Source of the DNA: Crateriforma conspicua
GTDB taxonomy: Bacteria > Planctomycetota > Planctomycetia > Pirellulales > Pirellulaceae
Direction: 5' to 3'
Assembly (NCBI RefSeq): GCF_007752935.1
Contig: NZ_CP036319.1
Coordinates: forward strand, 2,666,001 to 2,730,000
DNA length: 64,000 nucleotides
Shown here: positions 35,037 to 43,517 of the stretch, piece after piece
Position numbering within the stretch: the first letter of the stretch is position 1
Layout: the number at the start of each line of letters is the position of its first letter
Position numbers and translations under genes: made by a program
The notes under the pieces: model-generated
Seen by the model: only the letters and a program-made list of their open reading frames with translations
What the model was told of the DNA's origin: nothing
The model's database searches: none

Positions 35037-35981
35037 ATGGCAAGAAAGATTCTTATCGATTGTGATCCGGGCATCGACGACGCCGTCGCGCTTTGCATGG
35101 CTTTGTTTGATCCGCGGTTGGACATCATGGCGATCACGGCGACGGCGGGAACCGTCGATTCGGATCAAGCGACCAACAACGTCACGGCGTTGATCGAAAC
35201 CTTGGATCCGCCCCGGTATCCACGTGTCGGCAAAGCACTGGCACCGTCCAGCGAAGCACCGGTCGATGGTAACCCGGCGTTGCATGCTGCCGACGGATTG
35301 GGCGGATTGAACCTGCGTGGTTCCAACCGTCAGCACCTGCCCGACGGCGACCGAGTCATGGCGGACGTATTTCGACGTCATAAAAACGAAGTCACGTTGT
35401 TGTGCTTGGGCCCGCTGACAAATTTGGCCCGATTGGCCCGTCGCGACCCGGCGGTGTTGCCCTTGATCGACAAGGTCATCATCAGCGGTGGTGCGGTCCA
35501 AACATCGGGTAATGCATCGGTGGCCGCGGAGTTCAACATGTTCTTTGACCCGGCCGCGGCCAAGGACATCTTTGCTTCGGCAACGACCAAAAGCATGGTG
35601 CCGCTGGATGTGACCGAGGAATTCAGCTTCGGCGTCGAATTGCTGGAACGTTTGCCGAGCCGCGACACACGTGTCGGCCAGCTGTTGCATCAGATTTTGC
35701 AGTTCGCCTTTCGCGCCGCCCACCATCATCTGGGCCGCGAAATGATTCCTCTGTACGCGCCCACCGCGTTGTTGTCGGTGCTGGAACCTGAACTGTTCCA
35801 GTGGGAACCGATGGCGGTCGACGTGGAAACCAAGGGTGAACTGACCCGCGGGATGACCGTCGCCGACTTGCGGATGCGTCCACAGTGGACGTCCAACATG
35901 GAAGTGGCGACGGAGATCAACGAAGCCGACGCTGAACAATCGCTGGTCCGTGGACTGCGGTTCGCCGGCCAGCAAACCTAA
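35037..35981 (+). CDS. Inosine-uridine-preferring nucleoside hydrolase
   Basis: A 314-residue cytoplasmic enzyme that cleaves the N-glycosidic bond of ribonucleosides. The family signature DCDPGIDDAVAL at residues 8-19 binds the catalytic calcium and ribose. A second conserved block, NMFFDPAAAKDIFAS, and LLCLGPLTNLARL are also in place. The C-terminal region includes the expected aspartate (VPLDVTEEF). The ATG at 35037 gives the standard start ARKILIDCDPG; the open frame further upstream overlaps the preceding gene in another phase. It lies 85 bases after the beta-propeller gene on the same strand. Substrate preference (purine or pyrimidine nucleosides) cannot be decided from these motifs. 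Confidence 0.93.
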   Translation: MARKILIDCDPGIDDAVALCMALFDPRLDIMAITATAGTVDSDQATNNVTALIETLDPPRYPRVGKALAPSSEAPVDGNPALHAADGLGGLNLRGSNRQHLPDGDRVMADVFRRHKNEVTLLCLGPLTNLARLARRDPAVLPLIDKVIISGGAVQTSGNASVAAEFNMFFDPAAAKDIFASATTKSMVPLDVTEEFSFGVELLERLPSRDTRVGQLLHQILQFAFRAAHHHLGREMIPLYAPTALLSVLEPELFQWEPMAVDVETKGELTRGMTVADLRMRPQWTSNMEVATEINEADAEQSLVRGLRFAGQQT

Positions 35982-36091
35982 CGGCCAATCGTTAATCCAT
36001 CGCAGATTATCGCCGCCTTTTGTGCCGCCAAAGCAGCGCTATCAAGCACAACGGTCGCCGAGCGAAAGACGGCCATGTAATCCGTGGTCGC

Positions 36092-36826
36092 TCAGACCCA
36101 CTCTTGTCGTGTCGGCTTGATCACGATTTCCGGCACGTTGGCGCGTGGCGGCAAGGCACAGATCGATAGCACGACCGAAGCGATGTCCTCGGGCTGCAAG
36201 ATCGACGCCTTGTGTTCGTCGCTGACTTTGACCGGACGGTTTTCCAAGATCGGCGTGTTCACTTCGCCTGGATAAACGTTGGTGATCCGCACGCCTTCCT
36301 CGCGGACTTCGTTGGACACCGCGGTGCCCAGCGCGGTCATCGCGAACTTGCTGGCACAATACACCACGCCGCCCAGGCTGATCGCACGTTTGCCCGCCAC
36401 GCTGCTGATGTTCACGATCAAGCCGTCGCGTCGCTTTCGCATCGCGGGCAACACACGGTGCATGCATCGATACGCACCGGTCGCGTTGATCTGCAGCACA
36501 CGTTCCCAGTCCTCCGGCGCCATTTCCGCCATGGTCCGGTTTTGGATGTTGATCCCCGCGCTGTTGACCAGGATGTCGACGTCGCCAACGTTTTGCGTGA
36601 CGTCGTCAAAGAACGCTTCGATGCTGGCCGCGTCGGCCACGTTAATCGCATGGCATCGCACCGGATGCGGGCCGGTCATCGACTGTGCCGCGGACTGCAG
36701 TTTTTCCAGCCGTCGCCCGCCGATGGTGACGCGGCAACCGGCGGCCGCCAACGCGGTCGCGATGCCTTCGCCGATACCGGTGCCACCGCCGGTGACGGCG
36801 ACGATTTTGTCTTTCAGTGCATCCAT
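36092..36826 (-). CDS. Short-chain dehydrogenase/reductase
   Basis: A 244-residue classical SDR. The cofactor-binding TGGGTGIGEG is at residues 12-21, followed by NSAGIN, the catalytic serine in VNISSVAGK and the catalytic YCASK (Tyr and Lys). The C-terminal PGEVNTPI block completes the family pattern. An arginine soon after the first strand (GGRRLEK) suggests preference for NADP(H). The ATG at 36826 is preferred over an in-frame GTG three codons upstream. It lies downstream of the iduronate-sulfatase-like gene in the same direction with a gap of 72 bases, so the two may be co-transcribed. The substrate, perhaps a sugar or alcohol, is not known. Confidence 0.93.
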   Translation of the reverse strand: MDALKDKIVAVTGGGTGIGEGIATALAAAGCRVTIGGRRLEKLQSAAQSMTGPHPVRCHAINVADAASIEAFFDDVTQNVGDVDILVNSAGINIQNRTMAEMAPEDWERVLQINATGAYRCMHRVLPAMRKRRDGLIVNISSVAGKRAISLGGVVYCASKFAMTALGTAVSNEVREEGVRITNVYPGEVNTPILENRPVKVSDEHKASILQPEDIASVVLSICALPPRANVPEIVIKPTRQEWV

Positions 36827-36898
36827 GGTGTTCACAACGTGGGGATCATTGGTGAGATTAGGCCGTGGGGCCGGCCCGGACCGGCAAGCACCCGGCCG

Positions 36899-38428
36899 TC
36901 ACAGGGGGACGCCCGTTTTGGATTGTGCACACAGTTTCTGCAAGGTGGGCAAGAACGACTGGTATTGTGGCTGGGCGGCCACGTTGCGTGTGGCTTCGGG
37001 ATCGGTTTGGAAATCGATCAATTCGATGTCTTCCAACTGGTCTCCTTTGACGCGACGCCATTCGGTGTAACGGAAACGTTCGGTCCGAATGCTGGTGCCC
37101 AGCACCGATCCGACGCCCGGCTTGTTTCGACGGTACTGGCTGAACGCGGCCGCTTTTCCGTCGCGATTGGGATCGATCAGGACCGGCGTCAATGATTCGC
37201 CCTGACAGTGTTCGGGAACCGCCATGCCGGTCAGTTGGCAAAGCGTCGGGTAGATGTCCACAAATTCCGCTAACGCGTTGGTTTGGTGATCGGCGGAAAT
37301 CTGGGGTGCCGAAAAGATCATCGGAACACGCGTGGCGACTTCGTAATTGGTGTGCTTGCACCAATCGCCATAGTCACCGACGTACCAGCCGTGGTCACCC
37401 CACAGCACGATGACGGTGTTGTCACGCTGGCCGGTTTTCTCCAGTGCATCGATTAGTTTGCCGACCTGGGCATCGGTGTAGCTGACCGCGGCGTAATAGC
37501 CGTGAATCAATCGCTTGGTCGTTTCATCATCCAACGTGTCGACGTTTCGCGGGATGTCGGGATAGTTTTTCAGTTCGCCCCAAGTGCTGCGCCCATACGG
37601 AACGCTGTCGACGATATCGACCCGCGGCGGAATTTGAATCTGGTCGCGGTCGTACAAGTCCCAGTACTTGCCGGGGGCGTTGAAGGGCAGGTGCGGCTTG
37701 ACGAAACCCACGGCCAAGAAAAACGGCTTGTCATGGTCGGCAAACCTTTCGATCAGCTTCACGGCACGCTGGGCGTTGTGCCCATCGGTGTAAGCGTCGT
37801 CGGGAACATCGCCGCCGTTTTCGGTTGCCGGGCCGTGCTTCAGGTTTTTGATTGTCGGGTGTTGAACCCGCTTGTTCATCGGCGTGGACACATAGCCTTT
37901 GCCCTTCGTCGGATCGGCCGGTGCCCAGCGGTCCGCTTTCAAAGTCCAAGACGACGCGTCGTCGTTGCGGCTGTGATAGACCTTGCCCAAAAAACAGGTT
38001 TCGTAACCGTTGTTCTTGAAGTGTTGTGGCAACGTCAGCACGTCCGGCATCTTGGACCGCAGCGGCGTTTTGAAGTCCCAACAGTCGGTGGTTTCCGGTC
38101 GACACCCGCTCAGCAAGCTGGCACGCGATGCCCCACACACGGCGACTTGGCAATACGCGTGATTGAACTGGATGCCCGATCTGGCCAGCCGGTCAATGTT
38201 GGGACTGTGGATATGCGTCGCGCCGTAACAAGCCAGCTCGGGTCGCAGGTCGTCGACGGCAATCATCAAGACGTTCAACCGCTGGGGCGAATCCGCCGGC
38301 TTCTCATCGGCCGCCGCATGTTGGGGCCAATGGATGGCGACGCAGATCAACAACAACGCCAACAGGCGGGGTGTCCGGTGGGTTGCTTTGGCGAACCAGG
38401 ACAAGGTGGGATGTCGGTCGCTGGACAT
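36899..38428 (-). CDS. Iduronate-2-sulfatase-like secreted sulfatase with CxASR motif
   Basis: A 509-residue enzyme resembling iduronate-2-sulfatases: LNVLMIAVDDLRPELACYG (metal ligands D59-D60), HSPNIDRLARSGIQFNHAY, CFLGKVYHS, AVGFVKPHLPFNAP and VLWGDHGWYVGDY. The signal peptide is in residues 20-40 from the ATG at 38428. The motif around C98 is CGASRASLLSG, so the position normally held by proline in CxPxR is alanine. CxAxR is accepted by anaerobic sulfatase-maturating enzymes and occurs in planctomycete relatives by recollection, so activity is plausible. It would remove 2-O-sulfate from uronic-acid-containing polysaccharide. It precedes the SDR gene in a possible operon and is divergent from the SMP-30-like gene. 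Confidence 0.92.
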   Translation of the reverse strand: MSSDRHPTLSWFAKATHRTPRLLALLLICVAIHWPQHAAADEKPADSPQRLNVLMIAVDDLRPELACYGATHIHSPNIDRLARSGIQFNHAYCQVAVCGASRASLLSGCRPETTDCWDFKTPLRSKMPDVLTLPQHFKNNGYETCFLGKVYHSRNDDASSWTLKADRWAPADPTKGKGYVSTPMNKRVQHPTIKNLKHGPATENGGDVPDDAYTDGHNAQRAVKLIERFADHDKPFFLAVGFVKPHLPFNAPGKYWDLYDRDQIQIPPRVDIVDSVPYGRSTWGELKNYPDIPRNVDTLDDETTKRLIHGYYAAVSYTDAQVGKLIDALEKTGQRDNTVIVLWGDHGWYVGDYGDWCKHTNYEVATRVPMIFSAPQISADHQTNALAEFVDIYPTLCQLTGMAVPEHCQGESLTPVLIDPNRDGKAAAFSQYRRNKPGVGSVLGTSIRTERFRYTEWRRVKGDQLEDIELIDFQTDPEATRNVAAQPQYQSFLPTLQKLCAQSKTGVPL

Positions 38429-38704
38429 GGCGCGAACTCGTGATCGGGGTGGGGGGCAGAACGGAAGGGGGAAGGTTGGGTGGGCGGGGAAATTCGGTCG
38501 TGACACGCGGTTGCCGGGGGCGGTGCGCGACGCCGCATAAGATACACTCGCCATCACCACTTTGCCCGGCGGGCTTTCGTCGCACCACGCGGTCTGCCAG
38601 ACTTGTGCCCAGACGGATCACGCATCGACGCGGGGAGCGCCGGGGGCAGGCCAGTGTCGTGCGGTCCGTCACTGGGCACGACTATTCAAGCACGGGCACG
38701 AGAC

Positions 38705-39661
38705 ATGGATTCCTGGACCGCTTCACCGTTGGACATCGGGCAAGACGACGCGCGGCGATTTTTGCCCGAAGGACCCTACGCGCTGGCGTCCGGTCAATTG
38801 TCTTGGGTGGCGATCCAGCACGGCGATGATGCGACAATCGGGTCATTGAATTTGTGCGATCTGGTTCGTCGCGAAAACCAGTCCTTTGATTTGCCCGGCC
38901 GTCCCGGTTTCGCGTTTCCACGTGCCGATCGATCCGATTTTGTGGTCGGTTGCGAACGCAGCCTGGGCTTCTTTGATCCGGCCACCGGGCAATGGGACGT
39001 TATGGTTGACGGGATCGATTCGGACGTCGACAACACGATCATCAATGACGGCTTGGTGGTCGACGACAACCTGATCTTTGGCACCAAGGATTTGGAATTC
39101 GCCAATCGCAAAGCCGGTTTGTACTTGTACCGTGGTCGTGACGGCCAATTGGTCCGTCTGCGTGACGACCAAGTCTGCAGCAACGGCAAAGCGGTGTATG
39201 CCGGTCAAGACGGATCGTTGCGTTTGATCGATATCGATTCGCCCACGCGTCAAATCGTCGGCTATCCGATCGATATCGACACCGCGATCTTGGGCGACCC
39301 AGAAGTCTTGGTGGATTTGAATGATGACCCCGCGGTACCCGATGGTGCGGTGCTGACGCCCGGCGCAAGCGGCATCATTGTTTCGATGTACTTGCCCAAG
39401 GCGGCGGAGTACGGCGAGACACGCTGGTACGACTTGGAATCCGGTGCGCTGCGTGGAGTCTGGCGAACGCCGCAAGCGCCTCAAAATACTTGCCCTGCCC
39501 TGGTGCCCATGGAAGGCGACGTGATGCTGGTCATCACAACCGCGGTGGAAAACATGAGTCCGGAAGACTTCGCCGCCTGTCCCAATTCCGGCCTGTTGTT
39601 CGTCGCACCGACTCCCTTCAAAGCCTCCGATTACCGACTGCCGCCACGCTTCCAAGGCTAG
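38705..39661 (+). CDS. SMP-30/gluconolactonase-like protein
   Basis: A 318-residue cytoplasmic protein without signal peptide, started at ATG 38705. Blocks typical of SMP-30/regucalcin lactonases are present in order: LPEGPYAL, LSWVAIQHG, LIFGTKDLEFANRKAGLY (instead of the usual DG-x-WFGTM), a SNGKAV block, PDGAVLTPGASGIIVSMY and TCPALVPMEGDVMLVITTA. These bind the divalent metal in a six-bladed propeller that opens sugar lactones. Divergence from canonical members is clear, so the substrate is uncertain. The TAG stop (39659-39661) is formed by the TA target and the first G of a MITE, so the native 3' end may have been altered by the insertion. Confidence 0.78.
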   Translation: MDSWTASPLDIGQDDARRFLPEGPYALASGQLSWVAIQHGDDATIGSLNLCDLVRRENQSFDLPGRPGFAFPRADRSDFVVGCERSLGFFDPATGQWDVMVDGIDSDVDNTIINDGLVVDDNLIFGTKDLEFANRKAGLYLYRGRDGQLVRLRDDQVCSNGKAVYAGQDGSLRLIDIDSPTRQIVGYPIDIDTAILGDPEVLVDLNDDPAVPDGAVLTPGASGIIVSMYLPKAAEYGETRWYDLESGALRGVWRTPQAPQNTCPALVPMEGDVMLVITTAVENMSPEDFAACPNSGLLFVAPTPFKASDYRLPPRFQG

Positions 39662-39790
39662 GCACTGTTTATCAATTCAACACGAAGGCCAATGAAGACG
39701 GTAACCCGACGCGTCAGCGAGGGATTCTTGATGAATGAATAACTTCGGCCCCTCGCTGACGCTTCGGGTTACCAATTGATAAACAGTGCC
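39661..39790. mobile_element. MITE, 130 bp, with IS5-related inverted ends
   Basis: The ends are perfect inverted repeats: GGCACTGTTTATCAATT at 39661-39677 and its complement at 39774-39790. Both are flanked by TA (CTAG with the terminal bases). The interior contains a second inverted pair, GGTAACCCGACGCGTCAGCG at 39700-39719 against CGCTGACGC(T)TCGGGTTACC at 39754-39773, so almost the whole element folds on itself. There is no coding frame. The outer GGCACTGTTTA is identical to the ends of the IS5-family element at 14719-15638, whose transposase may move it. Confidence 0.9.
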
Positions 39791-39798
39791 TAGCCCCC

Positions 39799-39830
39799 AA
39801 AGTCACCTTTCGCTCCACGAAAGTAGCGTC
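39799..39830 (+). repeat. REP-like hairpin, variant copy
   Basis: This copy reads CACCTTTCGCTCCACGAAAG and then TAGCGTCC, with two changes from the consensus CGCCTTTCGCTCCGCGAAAG. The CTTTCG/CGAAAG stem is kept. It lies nine bases right of the MITE, downstream of the SMP-30-like gene and of the convergent methyltransferase gene. Confidence 0.75.
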
Positions 39831-39943
39831 CGGCCCTGCGTGCAACACCATCCGATCCGCCACCTCCGCCCCCTTCCAGGCTCCTGCCATTGCGAATCAG
39901 CGGCTTCGCCATTTTGCCGCTTCGCCTTTCATCGGACTCCGGA

Positions 39944-40753
39944 TCATTTAACCGGCCCAATCTTTGTGGACTTTGTCGCAATGAACGTTGGAATGAAATC
40001 GGAAAGGGGCCAATCTGACCAGCCGTCTTCGAACAGTCCCGTGATGGCTAAGCCGGCGTCGGCCTGACCGCCAAGTTGGTCGGCCAGGGTGTGTCCAAAG
40101 CAAAAGGGTTCTTGCTGGTCAATCAAGGCCTTTCTTTGCTGTGAAGTCAGGCCAGTCAAATCAGAATAGGGGATCTTGTGACAGACTTTGAATTCGCCCT
40201 TTTCCATCAATTCATCATCAAATAGATAAACAATGGGATTGACGATTCCGGAGAGCAAATTGGCTCCAACTTTCATGACTCTCGCCGCCTCTTTCCAAAC
40301 CGGCAGTACGTCAGAAACAAAGGTGTTGGAACATGGGTGAAAGATGAGGTCAAAGGACTCGTCGTCAAAAACAGAAAGGTCGGCCATGTCGCCATGGATC
40401 AGGCGAAGCGACAGGCCTTCACGATCGGCCACGAGTCGGTCCTGTGCCAATTGCCCGGGCGAATTGTCAAGCACCGTCACCCTGCCCCCAGCCGCCGCGA
40501 GAATCGGGGCCTGTTGGCCGCCACTACCGGCCAGGCATAGAACCTCGATAGGATTGGCACGGAAATCAGGGAACCATTCGCGAGGAACCGGTTTTTCCGG
40601 TGTCAGAACGACCTGCCAGTCATCGTTACGCGCACGTCGAATCTCCTCGGGTGAAACCGCAGTCGTCCAACGGTTTTTCTTGCGAACCTGATGGTCCCAG
40701 GCCAGGCGGTTGTAGGCAAGAATATCGTCCGCTGGATCAGGGGGCCGGTTCAT
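39944..40753 (-). CDS. SAM-dependent methyltransferase (class I)
   Basis: A 269-residue cytoplasmic methyltransferase. The N-terminal block ILAYNRLAWDHQVRKKNRWT is shared by a small family of uncharacterised SAM enzymes. The SAM-binding motif I is VLCLAGSGGQQAPILAAAG (about residues 71-89), followed by the acidic motif VTVLDNSPGQL and the HGDMADLSVF and SFDLIFHP blocks that complete the Rossmann fold. Substrate is unknown. The ATG at 40753 is used. The gene lies downstream of a repeat-rich segment and shows lower GC than nearby housekeeping genes. About 190 bases separate it from the TIM-barrel gene on the same strand. Confidence 0.85.
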   Translation of the reverse strand: MNRPPDPADDILAYNRLAWDHQVRKKNRWTTAVSPEEIRRARNDDWQVVLTPEKPVPREWFPDFRANPIEVLCLAGSGGQQAPILAAAGGRVTVLDNSPGQLAQDRLVADREGLSLRLIHGDMADLSVFDDESFDLIFHPCSNTFVSDVLPVWKEAARVMKVGANLLSGIVNPIVYLFDDELMEKGEFKVCHKIPYSDLTGLTSQQRKALIDQQEPFCFGHTLADQLGGQADAGLAITGLFEDGWSDWPLSDFIPTFIATKSTKIGPVK

Positions 40754-40943
40754 CGGTTGCAGAGTCCGAGTTCAATCAAATTTTCGGAAACAGCCCCGGT
40801 ATAAAACAGGGGCCGGTCGCCGCGCGTGGGCGTTGATCAGTTCGTGCCATCGATTTCGCAGGATGGTCGCCCGTTCCATCCCAAGGGTTGCCGTTCACTC
40901 AGGCACTGCTGCGATGGAACTTGGTCCATCCGGGCCTTTTGCA

Positions 40944-41891
40944 CTACTTCGTCGGCGGTTGCAAGTTGACGGATTCGGCCAGGGCTGCGATGTCCGATGC
41001 GGCGACCATCGCATTTTGATTTTGAGGAAAACACTCGGCGCCGATGTAGCCCTTGTATCCCAGGTCTCGCAACCGATTCAGGACGCGCCCATAAGCAACC
41101 TCACCCGTGCCCGGTTGAAAGCGATCCGGGGAATCTGCCAATTGCACATACCCAACCTGATGGATCCCATCTTCCAAATGGGTGATCAGGTTGCCATCGG
41201 TGCGTTGCATGTGAAAAAAGTCCCAATTGATTTTCAAATTCGGAGAATCGACGGCCCTGCAAATGGAAAGCGCCGGCTCCACGCCGTAAATGAAATGGCC
41301 GGGATGATCGAACGGATTGTAAGGCTCAATCGTTGCGATTTTGCCAGCCGCTTCCAACTTTCCCAAGGCCGCTTCAACTGCCCGCGTGTAGGTGCCCAAC
41401 ATTTCCTGAACACTCTGGCCCTCGACGATTTTGTGTCCAGTCAGATTGAAATTGTGAACATCGAACAAGTCCGCCAGTTCAACCGCGAGATCGATCCAGT
41501 CAATGAAGGCATTTAGATTGTTGGTATCGGCAAGCGACGGCGCACCGGGTGAGATGCTGGTGACCTTCATCCCCTCGCCACGCGCACGCTCGGCAATTTT
41601 CTTTGCCGATACCAAGCCGCCGCCAAGCTTCTTTTTCTGGGGATTCCAAATTTCAATCGCGTCAAAGCCGACTTCTTTCGCCGCCGTGATGCGGTCGAGA
41701 AAGTCAAGATCTTTGAACCACATCTCGATGTTGCAGGAGAACGAGGCGAGCCATCTCCGCCGATCTTCCAGTGTCATGTCCATCGACCTGCTTGACGCAG
41801 TCGAGTGGTCGGGCCCGGTTGCCCCACAGAGTGCCACGCCAACAGATGCGACGGCTGTTGATGCAAGAAGATGTCGTCGTTTTATCGTCAT
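40944..41891 (-). CDS. Exported TIM-barrel sugar phosphate isomerase/epimerase (hydroxypyruvate isomerase-like)
   Basis: A 315-residue protein of the AP-endonuclease-2-like TIM-barrel superfamily. The ATG at 41891 starts a probable Tat-type signal (MTIKRRHLLASTAVASVGVAL; the second arginine of the twin pair is present). Barrel blocks follow: AAKEVGFDAIEIWNP, GMKVTSISPGAP, IATIEPYN (metal-binding Glu), LKINWDFFHMQ, HQVGYVQLADSPDRFQPGTGE (metal-binding) and YKGYIGAECFP. Hydroxypyruvate isomerase and related epimerases share this layout. Export suggests action on sugars in the periplasm. It could equally be an uncharacterised xylose-isomerase-like enzyme. Confidence 0.85.
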   Translation of the reverse strand: MTIKRRHLLASTAVASVGVALCGATGPDHSTASSRSMDMTLEDRRRWLASFSCNIEMWFKDLDFLDRITAAKEVGFDAIEIWNPQKKKLGGGLVSAKKIAERARGEGMKVTSISPGAPSLADTNNLNAFIDWIDLAVELADLFDVHNFNLTGHKIVEGQSVQEMLGTYTRAVEAALGKLEAAGKIATIEPYNPFDHPGHFIYGVEPALSICRAVDSPNLKINWDFFHMQRTDGNLITHLEDGIHQVGYVQLADSPDRFQPGTGEVAYGRVLNRLRDLGYKGYIGAECFPQNQNAMVAASDIAALAESVNLQPPTK

Positions 41892-42035
41892 GTCATGCAC
41901 CTGTCGTGTTTGCCTCAAATCATCGATTGCCGTTTTCCCCACGCGCGATGCCGGGGTGGGGCGTGGGGCCTGCATCCAGAAAGCTTACCTTTGGCCAAGT
42001 TCGGTTCCCACCGGACGCCCGCTGGCGATCACCCA

Positions 42036-42066
42036 AAGTCGCCTTTCGCTCCGCGAAAGAAGCGTC
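42036..42066 (+). repeat. REP-like hairpin copy
   Basis: The copy contains GTCGCCTTTCGCTCCGCGAA and then AGAAGCG, with one base different from the consensus after the stem. It lies upstream of the TIM-barrel gene, in the 290-base space before the small protein at 42183. That space (41892-42182) shows no other feature. Confidence 0.8.
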
Positions 42067-42182
42067 CTCTCTCTGACGCAGGGTTTCGTCGCGGCCCAAT
42101 GCCTATCATCGGCCGATCGCGAAGCGTGTTTCTTTACACATCCTTGAAAGGTATCCGGGCGACACTCATGTTTTGAAAGCTG

Positions 42183-42551
42183 CTACCCGTCACGGCTTGT
42201 CATGAAATCATGGATTGCTTTGATCGACTCTTCCAAGCTCTGTGAAGGTGGAAACAACAACAAATTTGGCGAACAGGGACATGCCCACAAACCAGAAACG
42301 AACCCGAGTTTCAAAAATGCTTGTTCGGTAAATCCCGCTTGGCAATCCGGACAAAGGGAATCATACGGCAATGGGGCGTTCAATTCGGCCAGCCTTTGTT
42401 CCGCTTCCACTGCGGTGTCAAACATTTCGCTTCGAAACGGCCACACACCCATCTCGTCTTTGATTCCGATAAAGCATCCACCGCTTGGAGACGAGAAGAT
42501 CTCGAGCGTCGGCCCTTCATCCGGCTTTCCGTCTTGGCTGTCGAAGTTCAT
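42183..42551 (-). CDS. Small hypothetical protein with CxxC and CxC motifs
   Basis: A 122-residue acidic protein starting at ATG 42551. It contains a pair of cysteines (LCPDCQ) and a later CPC, which could bind metal. The N-terminal part (EIFSSPSGGCFIGIKDEMGV) and the TAVEAEQRLAEL helix give it the look of a real globular protein, and codon use is consistent with coding. No family was recognised. It sits alone between repeat-rich segments. It could be a small regulatory or cargo gene; a spurious frame is less likely because of the regular composition but cannot be excluded. Confidence 0.5.
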   Translation of the reverse strand: MNFDSQDGKPDEGPTLEIFSSPSGGCFIGIKDEMGVWPFRSEMFDTAVEAEQRLAELNAPLPYDSLCPDCQAGFTEQAFLKLGFVSGLWACPCSPNLLLFPPSQSLEESIKAIHDFMTSRDG

Positions 42552-42706
42552 CAAGAGCCCCCGTCACAAATATTGCTCGGCTGGAACACTCGCCGTTCCT
42601 AACAACCGTCGGGGAAGGTGATCTTGCGTCTCGGCTTTGACCAAGTCGATTTGTAGCGACTAGCGTTCAGGTAAACGGCAAATTGCATTTTACCTATTCA
42701 TGCCGA

Positions 42707-43037
42707 TGAGATGGGGGGGGCAAGGTTCTGGATCCAGCAGAGATCAAAGACTGCGTCCAGCGCGGTTCAATAGCACGACATGCAGTGCCGTCTCGCCTTT
42801 TTACGACCGGCATGCAATGAATCCGCGAAATGTCATGCCACTGGCCTGACGCCCCCGACCGACCTCGCGCCATTCTTTCAAGCGACCGAGTGTCGAAACG
42901 CAACCACCCATTGCACCCGAGAAAACCAAAGTCGCCTTTCGCTCCGCGAAAGTAGCGTCCCCCTCCCACCGTCAAACGTCGGGCACGCGCAAGTCAGTCC
43001 GCGTTGCAAAAAGACCTCCGTCCCCTTAAAGGCCGCC
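42707..43037 (+). repeat. 331-bp tandem duplication, copy 1
   Basis: This copy starts TGAGATGGGGGGGGCAAGG and runs to GGCCGCC; the next copy (43038-43368) is identical as far as could be read, base for base, at an offset of 331. Each copy holds a REP hairpin (42928-42960 here) and the CCCCTTAA box (43008-43029 here). Frames inside are identical in both copies but have no recognisable product. The region 42555-42706 before it shows nothing. Confidence 0.93.
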
Positions 43038-43368
43038 TGAGATGGGGGGGGCAAGGTTCTGGATCCAGCAGAGATCAAAGACTGCGTCCAGCGCGGTTCA
43101 ATAGCACGACATGCAGTGCCGTCTCGCCTTTTTACGACCGGCATGCAATGAATCCGCGAAATGTCATGCCACTGGCCTGACGCCCCCGACCGACCTCGCG
43201 CCATTCTTTCAAGCGACCGAGTGTCGAAACGCAACCACCCATTGCACCCGAGAAAACCAAAGTCGCCTTTCGCTCCGCGAAAGTAGCGTCCCCCTCCCAC
43301 CGTCAAACGTCGGGCACGCGCAAGTCAGTCCGCGTTGCAAAAAGACCTCCGTCCCCTTAAAGGCCGCC
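43038..43368 (+). repeat. 331-bp tandem duplication, copy 2
   Basis: Second copy of the unit at 42707-43037, with REP hairpin at 43259-43291 and CCCCTTAA box at 43339-43360. The lack of visible differences suggests a very recent duplication or active homogenisation; an assembly artefact should also be considered. Confidence 0.93.
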
Positions 43369-43500
43369 CAAGTCGCCTTTCGCTCCGCGGAAGTAGCGTT
43401 CCCCCCCCATGATCAAACGTCGGGCACGCACGTGCCATCGCCGACGATGGCAAGAGCAAGTCAGTCCTCGTTGAAAAAAGACCCCCGTCCCCTTAATGGC
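43369..43500 (+). repeat. Divergent partial third unit (REP hairpin plus CCCCTTAA box)
   Basis: Only the right part of the 331-bp unit is repeated here: a REP hairpin (43370-43400, with one stem change), CAAACGTCGGGCACGC, CAAGTCAGTCC and the box AAAGACCCCCGTCCCCTTAA at 43477-43496. An insertion (TGCCATCGCCGACGATGGCA, a small hairpin) distinguishes it. It ends a few bases before the lpdA stop codon. Confidence 0.85.
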
Positions 43501-43517
43501 CGCCGGCTGTCTTAGGG

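Noticed and set aside
38843-39655. Minus-strand frame of 270 codons opposite the SMP-30-like gene
   Set aside because: The plus-strand product has ordered family blocks, whereas the antisense product has none.
42780-43040. Frames of 86-142 codons inside both copies of the 331-bp duplication
   Set aside because: They pass through the REP hairpin and CCCCTTAA box, lack ribosome binding sites and show no coding-like composition; they repeat only because the DNA does.
42707-43500. Possible CRISPR or integron cassette array in the tandem duplication
   Set aside because: There are only two identical long units and one partial; no direct-repeat/spacer pattern or integrase is next to it.
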